Positions 37,901 to 48,506 of a DNA stretch of 64,000 nucleotides are shown piece after piece; within the stretch, counting starts at the first letter, position 1; every line of letters starts with the position of its first letter. The notes under the pieces were generated by a model. It searched no databases and was not told the DNA's origin. It saw nothing but the letters and a program-made list of their open reading frames with translations. This stretch comes from Lichenostomus cassidix (lineage: Eukaryota > Chordata > Aves > Passeriformes > Meliphagidae). The translations under genes were made by a program, and so were the position numbers. Location of the stretch: the NCBI GenBank assembly GCA_008360975.2, contig CM039182.1, forward strand, positions 48,868,491-48,932,490. Reading direction: 5' to 3'.

Positions 37901-38906
37901 GGTATACTTCCAAAAGGATCAGGCTGTAGATTGGTATTTAAATTAGTTTAAAATGAGCTAAAATGTTTAATGTAAGCAAGTATCTAAACTGAACAAAGTG
38001 AAAGTCTGGTTTTAGATTACTTTTTTAGCTAGTCACCCTCACTTCTATTAATTCTTGATTTGCTATGAGTATCTGGCATGACAACTATTAAGAGTCAACA
38101 TAGGATGGTTCAGACATCCACTGCAAAGACAGGTGTGTACCATGCTGGGGGTGGTAGGGCTTTCCATCTGCTGTCACTCGCAGCACTGACATGCTTGCTC
38201 ACTTATGCACTGGGTGTATGTTCTGGAAAATCCATAGCACAGGATATGTTTGTGTGCAGAAACACTCGTATGCAGAAATTTTGATTTCAATAGGAATTTA
38301 CTTCTAAATAGGCTGGTTATTGTCTTTAAATGCTGGCAATGAATACAAGAATGTCTCTGCTATGAGTCATACAGTATTAAAAAAAAAAAGGAATTCATAA
38401 TTGAGACATCACAGACATTATCATTACTCAGTCAAAAGCAGATTAAAAAGAGTCCGCTGTTGCTGCCACAAATTTGCATGATATTACTTGGGATTTTATA
38501 TTTTAAAAAAAAGTTGAACTATAGTGTTGCCTATGATATATTTTTCATGACTTGTCTTTAGTGAAATAGGCCTCCAGACCTGCAGTATGGATAACTGAGT
38601 TCTCTAAGTGGAAAAATAGAGCCTCTGAAAGGGGAACAAAACCCCTATTCATAATCTGACTCTAAGAAATTTTGTCTCTTCAAAGTGCCTGTGTTTCAAA
38701 TCTGTACATTCACTTCTCTAACCATTTTCATTCTAGAATGTAGAAATGGTTAAGTACCTAAATGTTTAAATAAAATATGGATAAATTGGCACCTAAGCAT
38801 TGCCTTATGGAAGTTCTAACTGCAACTTTATGCATTAGGGCAAATGAATATAAAATTCCTTCTATGGGTGTGTAGAAAGGTATCTGCTAGCAGTAAGTAA
38901 ATTAGA
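34953..38906. other. Intergenic sequence with two GC-richer patches
   Basis: AT-rich overall, with unexplained GC-richer blocks at about 35,440-35,990 and 37,260-37,720. The first has an open plus-strand frame of 138 codons that lacks an ATG start; the second is followed by an AATAAA at about 37,774. A 14-bp direct repeat TGCACAAATATGCA occurs at 36,130 and 36,162. No gene is supported. Confidence 0.6.
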
Positions 38907-38985
38907 GTCATAGAATCATCTTAGGTTGGAAAAGAATTTTAAGATCATCGAGTTCAACCATTAACCCAGCACTGTCAAGTTCACT
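38907..38985 (-). mobile_element. CR1 LINE 3' end remnant (antisense)
   Basis: AGTCATAGAATCATCTTAGG followed by TTGGAAAAGAATTTTAAGAT and ATCGAGTTCAACC is the reverse complement of a CR1 3' terminus. Only about 80 bp survive. Confidence 0.88.
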
Positions 38986-39823
38986 ATTAAAATTAGTGGC
39001 TATAGGATTTATTTGGAAGTAAACTGAAAATATACATGACTTCAATAAACACCAAGGAAAAGTTGAAGGTTTTTCTGAACAATTACTTGAAATGCCTTGG
39101 GTTTTTAATTAAATTTGTGCTTTTATGTTTATATTAAAACTTCTTCTAATAATTATATTACATTTTAATTATAAGACACTTTTCTATTACTTCAAGTAAT
39201 TATTATTTATTTCCACATGCTTTCTTTGAGAGATCTCATCCATACAAATTGCATCAGTATCTTATCCTCTTTCTGCAAGCAAATTAAAAAAACCCAAAAA
39301 ACCAAAATAGCAAGTCCAATCCCTGACACTGGTCAGAGTCAAAGGATCTGAATCCAGTCTTAGTTTTCAAAAATTGCATGATTTTGAGCTGCTTGGATTC
39401 ATGCAGTTTTGTAACTTGTTTCCCAGTTAGATAACCTTTAGATGTGACTAAAAGCTGTATTTTCTTGACAGTGGGATCTATTTATTGATCATTAAAACAC
39501 GATGAATTCAACTACACATAATTTAAACAGTCCAATTCAGAACCCACATACACAAATGCAATCTTACTGTCTTCCCCCTTATTCTACCTTACTTTTCCCA
39601 CTATTTTACTCGACTTACAGTACTATTATTTTCAGAGCAGTATTTATGGCTATCTATCTCATTTAAATATTCGTTCTAAAATGTATAATCCCACCTAGCT
39701 CAGGAGATTTGCCCAGGCTAGCACTTTAACCATAGGAAAACAGGGAGAACTGGTGCACTCTGTGCATTCTTCGAAGCAACCTTCACTTCGCCTTGCGCCG
39801 GCTGGTGCAGACTCCAAAAAGCC

Positions 39824-39834
39824 GTGACTCAGCA
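39824..39834. promoter_or_regulatory. NF-E2 / antioxidant-response-like motif
   Basis: GTGACTCAGCA fits the ARE core TGACNNNGC and, on the other strand, the NF-E2/MARE half TGCTGAGTCA. It sits in a local GC-rich block of intergenic DNA. Function is inferred from the motif only. Confidence 0.45.
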
Positions 39835-40520
39835 TCTCACCGGAGACACAAGGAGCCAGCTGCAGAGACTCCACCACGGTGTGCCAAGGGCTTTGCAGGG
39901 TTTGTGACTGCTGCTTTAGCTGCTTTAGCCCGCGATGCTGCAGATGCTCAGCTCTTACCAGGTGAGGCACAGGTCAGGCCCCGGGGTGGGGGAGGCGGGG
40001 GAGAGAGGAGAATGGTCTGAATCTTTCTTTCTGAAACTCTCAGTACTTCCCCTGCACAGAATGGGTGACCGTTCTGAACTGCAAATAAATTTGATTAAAA
40101 CACATCCTTGTACGGCACAGGCCCATACTAGTGGGTATGTGGTCAAAGCTGCTGATGGCTATAGTAAATACAGCCTGCTTTAAACAGCAGGTTCAGCAGC
40201 ACCAGACACGAGAGACCCTGAACTATTCTAGAGAAGGACAGTAATTTACTTTTTTCAGGGTGAAATAATAAACTCATCCATTACAACTGTTTTTCCCCGG
40301 AATACAGATGAATACTTACATTTTTTTCACATGTATACTCATTTACAGGAGTTCCCCCCAAAATACCAATCGATCTTTGCATCCATACAAACCAGCAGGT
40401 TTCTATGTGAGAAGGACGGACAGCCAAGCAAAAAAATATGATACGCAACAACTGCTAGCTTGCCTTCTTTCTTTTGCTGCACAGCTTTATCAGTAATAGA
40501 TATAGCAGGTAAAGTTCCAA

Positions 40521-40558
40521 CGGCATGCCGTCGGTCGGGAATACTCGGTCGGGAATAT
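40521..40558. repeat. CpG-rich palindrome plus 14-bp tandem duplication
   Basis: A 10-bp palindrome CGGCATGCCG (40,521-40,530) is followed by two adjacent 14-bp units TCGGTCGGGAATAC and TCGGTCGGGAATAT differing at the last base. CpG density is far above the surroundings. Confidence 0.9.
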
Positions 40559-42038
40559 CCTTACGGGAGAGTTTACCAGGAGAGGGAGCTCTCAAGCAGC
40601 CAAACAACTTCAGCAAACTACAGAGCAGAAACGCGTCAGACCCAGGCAACAGGCAAAAAATTCAGTCAGCCTAATCCCAAGTAAATGCGCACAATTCTTT
40701 CTGGAAAAAAGTGATTTTTAACTATATGTATATAAATGCGTCTGTATGCCTTAAACCACATGAATGTTTAGAGAATTTTCTCCCCATTTGAGGAAGAACC
40801 CTGCCATTTCTTACCTGAGAAGACCTTCCTTGGATCAATACTGCTGATGTAGGAATTCCTTAAGTAGAAAATGACTGCTGAGTCTGTCCTATTTATAGAA
40901 GGGCTTGCATTACAGAAACAAAAGCAGCCCCAACCAGAGACCAGCAAATCAGATCATACATGTTTTTCTCTTCCCCTTCTCATTCCCATGCAGTAAGTGG
41001 GTTGCTTTGTGTAAACGGGGGCAGAGTCTGGCACTGCACTAGTGTAACTAGGATGAGAATCGCCACTCTGCCTGGCTTGGAAAGTTGCATTTAAGTAATA
41101 AGAAAGATTCCATTCTGCATGCTTTCTCATATTCTTCAGTGCATTCGCTGTCTTGCAATCTTCCTGCAGATAATGAAAATGCCACTATTCGTTTTGCAAG
41201 AACAGAGATTTTGCCATTCCAAGGCCAAAATGCACTGAGCTACATGTCCCTTGATACTGCTCTGCAGTACACTGTGTGCTCACTAGCTTTTACTTTTCAG
41301 GTCAGATGACACAAGTATTTAGGAACTTTTCTAGTTCTTTCATGCTGCTGTTACAAACAGTGGCATGACAATACAAAGGTAATTGCATCTAGATTTAAAT
41401 AGTTCTCACAGGTATTTTAACTAAAAGTTTAATCTATTAAGTTTAAAAATTCAGAAAATTTTATATTGATGTACTGTATTATGTTGAGCTATTACATCCC
41501 AATTTTTTTCCAACATGATATTGAAATCATTATACAGCAATTAAGGTTTTACACAGAACACTGGCATACTATATTCCTCCGATGAAATTTAAAGATAGAA
41601 AATCATAATTGATAAAAGTCTAGCAAACTAACCTGCTGCACAAAACAGACACAAACCTTTGCTTGATAAACCACAGTCAAATACTTCTACCACTGGGGAC
41701 AAACACCTTTGCTGCTGTGCAAAAAGGGCATAAAGAATAACTAACTTATGCAGCAGTGCTTTGAGTAATTATATAAGGCATGGTAGAATAACATGATGAA
41801 AGAGAAGTTGTCATTTACCTGTTAATTCTGACACTGTTTTTATTACCTGTAGTTTCTAATTTGTTCTTCCTTCTCTATATCATGTGAATCAAGAAAATTA
41901 GCATATTACTCATAAAAGATTTATCAGGGTGAATAATTTAATTGCAGTGTCTACATGTTAAAATATATTTAACAATAAGGAACAAATTTATGCCTTGGAG
42001 TAATCCAGTAATCTGGCATCAGTATGATCCCCCTCATA

Positions 42039-42301
42039 TGTCGCTGTTGAGCAGCTAGCAGAGTAATGAAGGCACCAGTTCTCAGTGGCAAGAAGGAATG
42101 ACCTTTATTGTTTTGATTTCATCATATATATAGAGTATTCAAAAGTCACCCAGATTGGTCAGTCAGAAGCCTTCCCCCAGGCCTGATTGGCCAGGCTTGC
42201 ACTGTCCAAGTTCTGGGACACTGTTCCAACAACATCCAAACTTTATCTTTATTTATAAAACACAAGAAGAATTCTCATGGGAAAAGCCTGTGCTAGCCAC
42301 A
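42039..42301 (-). mobile_element. Solo LTR of an endogenous retrovirus, copy 3
   Basis: A 263-bp copy in reverse orientation: on the plus strand it starts TGTCGCTGTTGAGCAGC and ends TGCTAGCCACA. It is flanked by a perfect 6-bp duplication CTCATA (42,033-42,038 and 42,302-42,307). The reversed poly(A) signal TTTATT is at 42,104-42,109, with a TATATATA stretch just after it. No internal sequence. Confidence 0.92.
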
Positions 42302-42307
42302 CTCATA

Positions 42308-45300
42308 CCCTATTTCTGTGATCAAATTACCTTAGTATGTACAGGAAAAATACCAGACTACTAGTTTCAGCACCTGACTGTTGTATAAATAAACATATAA
42401 AAGCAATCCCTATTAAATGCATAATATCAAGAACATTCATACACAAGCCTAAATGTAGCAGAGTTCACCAAGTACATTTTAAATACAGTTAAATCTAATT
42501 TCATCTTTAGACCTTGTGAGGAAAATGGGCAACACTTCAACTAGCTTGGTACATACATTGCAACATCATCATCAGAACATTCCTTCATGAATTATTTATT
42601 TATATTAAAAAGATATTTATTACTTCATTATTCTGACATTGTTAATCTCAGAGGGAGAAATTCAAATGATACTTTAAAGTTATCAGTGATAAATTCAGCT
42701 TGAAAGGATACGCATCATCCTTTTGCAATAAATGACAGAAAGGATGCAAAATAAATACCTATACAACATGGGTAACAAAATCAGCCACATTTCTGCTTAA
42801 AATAGCACAGTATTTTACCTCTTGACAGTATTAAGAAAATCTTCAGTGTACTGATCTCCAACTTAGAAAAAAATATAAGCCTATGGTTGTTCCAGAAGAC
42901 ATTAAATGGTGGCACATGACTGATGGACACTACATCCAAGACACAATCTGAACATTTGATTCAAGTCCCCCAGAGTGGAACATTTTGTAGAAGTGCTGAC
43001 CCAGCTGCTGGGGAATCCAACAGGAAGGACAACTTTCTCATAGATTTCTTCAGTGTAAACCTAGGCTACATCAAGTGTAATTTATGGGAACTTTCTGAGT
43101 GACTCATGTTTAAATTCACTCTATTTTTATTATTATGGCCTGTGTTTGCTATTTGTGATGAAGAGAACTTTTTATCAGAGGCGTTTTAGGGGATTTTTAT
43201 GGTTCTTTCAGCGATGGGATCATATCCTCTGTGTGGGAAGGATTTCTCAGAAGGGGAAGTCAGTCTGTGGAAGTAGCTTTTCTGCTGGAATGGCTGACAG
43301 GACTACAGAAGATCAATATCCAGGTTGCAGAGGTCTGAGCCTGTTAAAGCTTACTGCTAGCAAAGGAAGGAGCGTAGAACAGAGCCTAAAGCACACGACA
43401 TGCTTTCTTAGCAGCCCGAGGAACAAAGAGCACGGCATCTTCCCTCCCCAGCCTGCCGGAAAAATTCTTACCTTTTTCAGCACAGGAAAATATGTGCGAT
43501 AATTGTGCAGCACACTTGGATAGAATGGGGGCGTAGAAACGGGTTTGGTGCGCAATTCAGGTTGGAAATGAGCCTCACTGGATTAGTGTCATTTACCTCA
43601 GCTCCTGCTGTAATTGCTCTGGTTGCTAGCAAGTCACATTGAGAAGACTGAGGGAAATTTTGATTCTGCATTCAATTACGGGGCTTAATTGCTCTACAAA
43701 ATATTATGCATTGTACAAATACACAAGAGGAGTGGATTTATACTCACATGCTTGCATATCAAAAAGAAGATTGCATTCCAAAGGAAGCAATCTCCTTAAC
43801 TGGGAATAAGAAGCTTTAAAAGATCTTTGGCTTGAATGAAAATGCCTTCTTTTTGGAGCCTAGCCCACATCCCTAGGTATAAAGTCCACTAGGACTCTGT
43901 GAGAACATCTACAAGAAAACCATGTCCTTTGTCCAAGCTGGGGGACTGCTCTAGATTAAATGTTGGAGTGCTACTCCTGCCTTGCTATAAAAGGAAATGA
44001 GCATCCGGAAGTTCTATTTGCCAAATCCAAATGCTATTTGTCTACAGAGGAAAAAATCAACCAACATTTATTAATCCCATTTTTAAAAAAATCCTCTCAG
44101 TGCTAAGATTTCAAATGAAATTCCCTTGATCTTGATCAAAACACCTCAGGCTACCCATTTTCTGCTGTTATATCAATCACAGAACATCAAAACAGTGTAT
44201 CCATAATCAATACAGCATAAAGGCACTAGTCATGGCAGGCAGCAACAGGATGAAATACAGTGGTCTAATCCTCTGATTTTACAGCGAGGCAATTATTTTC
44301 TACTGTGTTTTTTGAGAGAACACTTATTACGTGAAATGGGAAAAAAAAAAAGAAAGGCCACATAGCCCAGCATGACTTTTTGCCCTTAGCATAGCTTTGC
44401 AATGTCGTCTTTGAGTTGACAAAATAGTTTTGATATTTCAAGTGTGTGTCTTATTATACTTTACCCTTCCCCTCAGTTTCAGTGCCAGTCACAGGAACTA
44501 GATTACCTAATCAGTGTATATGATTTCAATCAAGAGAAATCCAAAAAAAGTAGTGCCACGAGCTTTACCCCCTCTTTTTGCTTAGAATTTTCTTTCTTCA
44601 GAGATTGACCCTAACCTGAACTGTAACGGAAAGTGAATTTTATATCACTTGGGTTTTTTTTCCAAGAGTTTGGTGGACAAGGACAGAATGTGTTTAATTG
44701 TTCACACTCCAAGAGTCCAGTATAATCTATTCAGTTCTTTTCTATTTAGCCAGTGTTATTGGGTCAACAGTTACTTTTAAAACTTTCATAGCAAGAAATT
44801 TGCTTTTTAAACATACAACACCAGTGAATCAGATTCTAGTACACTGAAAAAAAATTAGTAATCTAGTTTTATTTTCTGCTATTTATTTTTTCACTTCCAG
44901 AAGTTTCTTGGGTCCCATTTTCCTAGAAATGCAATCTGTAATTCCATATGTTCATACATGGCATTGCACACATAGGACAAGAACTATTCAGCTCAATCCA
45001 AAATTCCTTTTTTTCATAAGTGCACAGGGAAATCCATTGTGAAAACATGATAGTTCATAATGAGTAGTTCATAATCCTTTTGTACAATTATAATGAGCTC
45101 AAAGTAAATAAATATATTTCTGTTTTAAAGGCATCTTTAATCTTTTTAACCATCTTCATTATTGTAATGCCTAGGGATTGATGAAGCATGGGATCCTCAA
45201 GTTGCTACATCTCACCAAAATCAACAAAAGGCTGCTTGTTGTCTTGCCTCCTACCATGCGTATGGATGGAGAGCTCTCTTTTTCACTTTTTTTTTTTTTG

Positions 45301-46329
45301 GCCAGATCAATGGGACAGAAGGAAAGTGGAGAACTCCTGAGAAAGGGATTTGTGAGAAGCAGACAAGTAGGAACACTGCAGCACCAATTTAGTTTGGTTT
45401 CCACTGCTGCAATACAGCAATTTTCAGGTGTGGCTCCTCAGTCTAAGTCCAGCAGCCAAATGAAGGGAGTACCCTGCTTTCCTGCAGGTTCACTCTTCCC
45501 CAGTGTAAGGACTAATAAGGTGAGCGAGACAGCCAGACTGTGCTGTCTTGAAACTAAGCTGAGCTTTCATAACACAAAGGCTGTCATTGAATGACAGCCC
45601 TCATCTTCCCCATCTAGCTTCCAGCAGTCTGCTTCTATTGTACCTGCTCCAGCTCCAGTACTTGCTTAACCTCAGACTGCAAAAATTTAGGAATCGAAAT
45701 CAGCAAAAAGCTAGTTATGTGTTTAAAAAACAAAACAAAACAAAAAAAAAAACCAAAAAAAGGAGAAAAATTAATAAAAATATTTGGTGTTAGGAAGAGA
45801 AGAACTGTATACATGACAGCAGGGGTAGAAAAGGACTGCTTGTACCAGCAGTGGCTCCCAGTTTAGTATAAGGTGAGCCCTCCGAAAATCAGAGGGGCAG
45901 GAGACCAACATTGCTGTCCACTGCCATTGACAGAGGTTGTTATGCTTCCCATCTCTTGAGTCTTGTGCTTCTGCCCATAGGACTCGATAGCCAGCCAAGT
46001 TCACTATGCCATTTAGCCCATTAAATGAACCCAAGTGGTGAGTTTGTGCAGGGTGTGGCATGGGGGCTGACACAGGGGCCAGCTTGGGTGGGAGGAGAGG
46101 GAAAGCGACCTGCTCTGCTTTCCTCTCACTGCACGTGAAAGCCATCATTGTACCTTCGGAGGCTTCAGAGGCCAGTGCAGACGGACAGAGAGGACAGGGC
46201 TGCTTTTCCCAATGTCAGGGGGACTGGGACCAGTTTAAGCTGGTCCTGAAACAACACCTAAAGTCACAGCCGCTCATTTAAGTGTCTGTCATATTCCTGT
46301 CAATTCCTGGGAGTCTGCATGTGCATCAG
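42308..46329. other. Intergenic sequence, no gene seen
   Basis: AT-rich. It contains a hairpin at 43,768-43,793 and a poly-A-rich stretch near 45,720-45,780. A 137-codon ATG-initiated frame at 45,181-45,594 resembles nothing known to me and is probably chance. Confidence 0.65.
43768..43793. repeat. Hairpin, 11 pairs with one bulge
   Basis: Left arm AGATTGCATTCC and right arm GGAAGCAATCT pair fully apart from one bulged A, around loop AAA. Confidence 0.85.
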
Positions 46330-46875
46330 CCATGCTGGGGCTGTACTTGGGAAGTTGCCATCTAGGAACTTCTGTGTGCAGTTCTGGGCTTCTCATTACA
46401 AGAAAGACAAGAAACTACTGGAGAGGATCCGGCAGAGGGCCACAAAGATGATTAGGGGTCTGGAGCATCTGTCTTATGAGGAGAGACTGCAGGAGCTGGG
46501 CCCGTTTAGCCCAAAGAAGAGAAGACTGAGAGAGGAGCTCATTAATGCATACAAATATCTCTAAGGCAGGTGCCAAGAGGATGGTGCCAGACTCTTTGGT
46601 GGTGCCCAGTGACAGAAGGAGGAGCAAGGGCCACAAATGAAAACAATGGTCATAAATAAACACAACAAATTTCACCTCAACATGAGGAAGAACTTGTTTA
46701 TGCTGATGGTGGCGGAGCACTGAACCAGGCTGCCCACGGAGTTCATGGAGTCTCCATTCCAACCCCACCTGGATACGTGCTTGGGTTACCTGCTCTAGAC
46801 AACCCTGCTTTGGCTTGGGGGTTGGACTAGATGATCTCCAGAGGTTCCTTCCAACCCTGACTGTGATTCAGGGAT
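46330..46875 (+). mobile_element. CR1 LINE fragment, about 550 bp
   Basis: It contains AGTTCTGGGCTTCTCATTAC, GGCAGAGGGCCACAAAGATG, TGAGGAAGAACTTGTTTATG and the 3' end GGTTGGACTAGATGATCTCC then AGGTTCCTTCCAACCC, in order. The frame is broken. It abuts the CLASP2 CpG island. Confidence 0.92.
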
Positions 46876-47257
46876 CTGTGTAAATAACGGCACAGACAGT
46901 CCGGTGGGTTGTGCTGCATTTATGGAATAGCACCGAGCAGCCAGGCTTGAGCAACTCTCAAATTAATAATCCGCGTCTCTCTGGAGTGTTCTCGCACTCC
47001 GGATAACAAACGCGATTTTGCGGACAGCAACGCCGCAGAGCCAAACCACACCAGGAGTACCGGGATGGCTCCAGGGGGTTCTCCCCACCTTACAGGGCAT
47101 CGCGGGGCAAAGCCGGCACCACACTCGGAAGGGAGAGAGAGGAGGCAGGAGAGCACCCGACCACCTTTCGCAGCTCTTCCCTGTTCTTCCAACACTTCAC
47201 TTCCCCTTTCTCCCCAGGGCCGCCGGACCGGCACCGCGGCCATCTGCGGGGCGGAGT

Positions 47258-47267
47258 GCGCATGCGC
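47258..47267. promoter_or_regulatory. NRF1 core palindrome in the CLASP2 promoter
   Basis: GCGCATGCGC is the palindromic core of the known NRF1 site. It lies about 1.05 kb upstream of the CLASP2 ATG, within the CpG island. Confidence 0.6.
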
Positions 47268-47350
47268 CTCCTACTGCCGCCGGACACGACCCGCAGGGGT
47301 CCCGGCGGAGCGCCCGCGGGAGCGCGCGCTGCCCGTCCTCTGCCCGCCCG

Positions 47351-47427
47351 CCCATATCCATCCGTGTATCCATCCCTCCGTATATCCATCCGTACACCCA
47401 TCCGTCCCTCCGCCCGTCCATCCCTCG
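47351..47427. repeat. Degenerate CCATCC minisatellite, about 12-bp unit
   Basis: About six imperfect copies of a unit like TATCCATCCGTN, strongly pyrimidine-rich on the plus strand. It lies inside the CLASP2 CpG island. Confidence 0.88.
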
Positions 47428-48152
47428 CGCCGCAGCGCGGGGCGGGAGGCGCGGCACGGGCGCGCGCTCTCCCAGGGGAAGCGGGAGACGCGGCGGAGGC
47501 GGGGCCGCGCGGGCCACGCCCGGTGTGTCCGCCTGGCGCCGGCCGGGGCGGTAGCGGCGGCGGCGGGAGGCGCAACTTCCACGGGACGGAGGCGGCGCTG
47601 CCTCCGCAGAGCGCGGCGGGGGAAGGCGCGGCGAAGCGTGAGCGGCTCCCCGTGGGACTCTCCCGGTCCGCTCCGGTCCGGCTCGCGGTGGAGGGGAGCG
47701 GGCGGCGCCGAGACCCGCCGAGACGAAAGTTTGGGAGCGGCCGCGGGCGGGCAGGAGGGGCCGGAGGCCGCGGCGTCAGGAGCATGAGAGGTCCGCCCCG
47801 GCCTCGCCGGTGCCCGTGAGCAGCCGTGAGAGGCGGCCCGGTATCTTTCCTCGGGCGGGAGGAGAGAAGGGAGAGCGAGCGGAGGCGGCAGCACCTCCCG
47901 CGGAGTCCCCCCGAACCCGCGGCTGAGGTGCCTGCGAGCCCCTCCAGCCGCAGCGCCTGTTTGGAGCTCTATTTTCCGTCCCCCGGCGGGGGAAGAGGAG
48001 GGGCGGCGGTGGGGAGCCCTGTCGGGATCCCTCGGGACGGCGCGGACGCGGCTGGAAAGCTGTGAGCAGGAGTGAGCAGCTCCCGCCGAGCCCTGCGCAG
48101 CGCCGCGTTCCCTTCCCGCCGGGGGCTTCCCCCCGCGGGGCTGCGAGTGCGC

Positions 48153-48206
48153 ATGGGGGCGGCGGGCGCGGAGCCGGGGCGGGGAGCGCCGGCAGCGGCT
48201 CCATGA
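48153..48206 (+). CDS. Upstream ORF 1 in the CLASP2 5' leader (17 codons)
   Basis: An ATG followed by 16 GC-rich codons and TGA. It has the same reading frame as the CLASP2 start and lies 105 bp before it. Whether it is translated depends on the unknown transcription start. Confidence 0.35.
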   Translation: MGAAGAEPGRGAPAAAP

Positions 48207-48268
48207 GGACGGCAGGCCTGTCCGCGCCCCCGCCGCCCGCCCTCCCCTGCCCGCGCTTCCGACCCTGA
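48203..48268 (+). CDS. Upstream ORF 2 in the CLASP2 5' leader (21 codons)
   Basis: Starts MRTAGLSAPPPP and ends FRP. Its ATG overlaps the stop of the previous small ORF as ATGA, and it stops 43 nt before the CLASP2 start. No known product; a possible translational control element. Confidence 0.35.
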   Translation: MRTAGLSAPPPPALPCPRFRP

Positions 48269-48311
48269 GGCCCTCGGCTCGCCTACGAAAAACTTTCCGC
48301 AGCGTCCGAAG

Positions 48312-48506
48312 ATGGAGCCTGGCGGCATGGATTATTTCTGCGAGCAGGTACAGCAGAAGGACGTGGGCCGCAGGATGCAGGTCGGCCAAGAGCTGCTGGA
48401 GTACCTGAGCGACCCGGCGAGGTCCACCGATCTGGAGCAGGACCAGCAGCGCCTCGACAAAGTGATCGACGAACTAACAGCGTGGGTCAACTCCAGTAAT
48501 TTTAAG
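48312..48506 (+). CDS. CLASP2: CLASP2 coding exon 1 (residues 1-65)
   Basis: 195 nt from ATG to donor GTGAGG, phase 0, ending WVNSSNFK. It contains RMQVGQELLEYLSDP, the first TOG1 helices, and lies at the right end of the CpG island. Confidence 0.97.

Larger units (their letters stand above)
38986..42032. other. Intergenic sequence with a CpG-containing patch
   Basis: AT-rich, except for a GC-richer block at about 39,770-40,010 that holds an antioxidant-response-like motif, and a short CpG-dense tandem repeat at 40,521-40,558. No gene is supported. Confidence 0.6.

Noticed and set aside
43146..43502. 118-codon open stretch on the plus strand
   Set aside because: The start is not ATG, the composition is random, and no family is recognisable.
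45181..45594. 137-codon ATG-initiated frame in the intergenic region
   Set aside because: No recognisable domain, low-complexity Leu/Phe stretch from a T run, and no splice or promoter context. Likely chance.
46319..46564. 81-codon frame with coding-like composition
   Set aside because: It is part of a CR1 LINE fragment, not a host gene.
47271..48389. 372-codon open frame on the minus strand across the CLASP2 promoter and exon 1
   Set aside because: It is Pro/Arg/Ala-rich, antisense to CLASP2 exon 1, and open only because stop codons are rare in GC-rich DNA. No recognisable domain.
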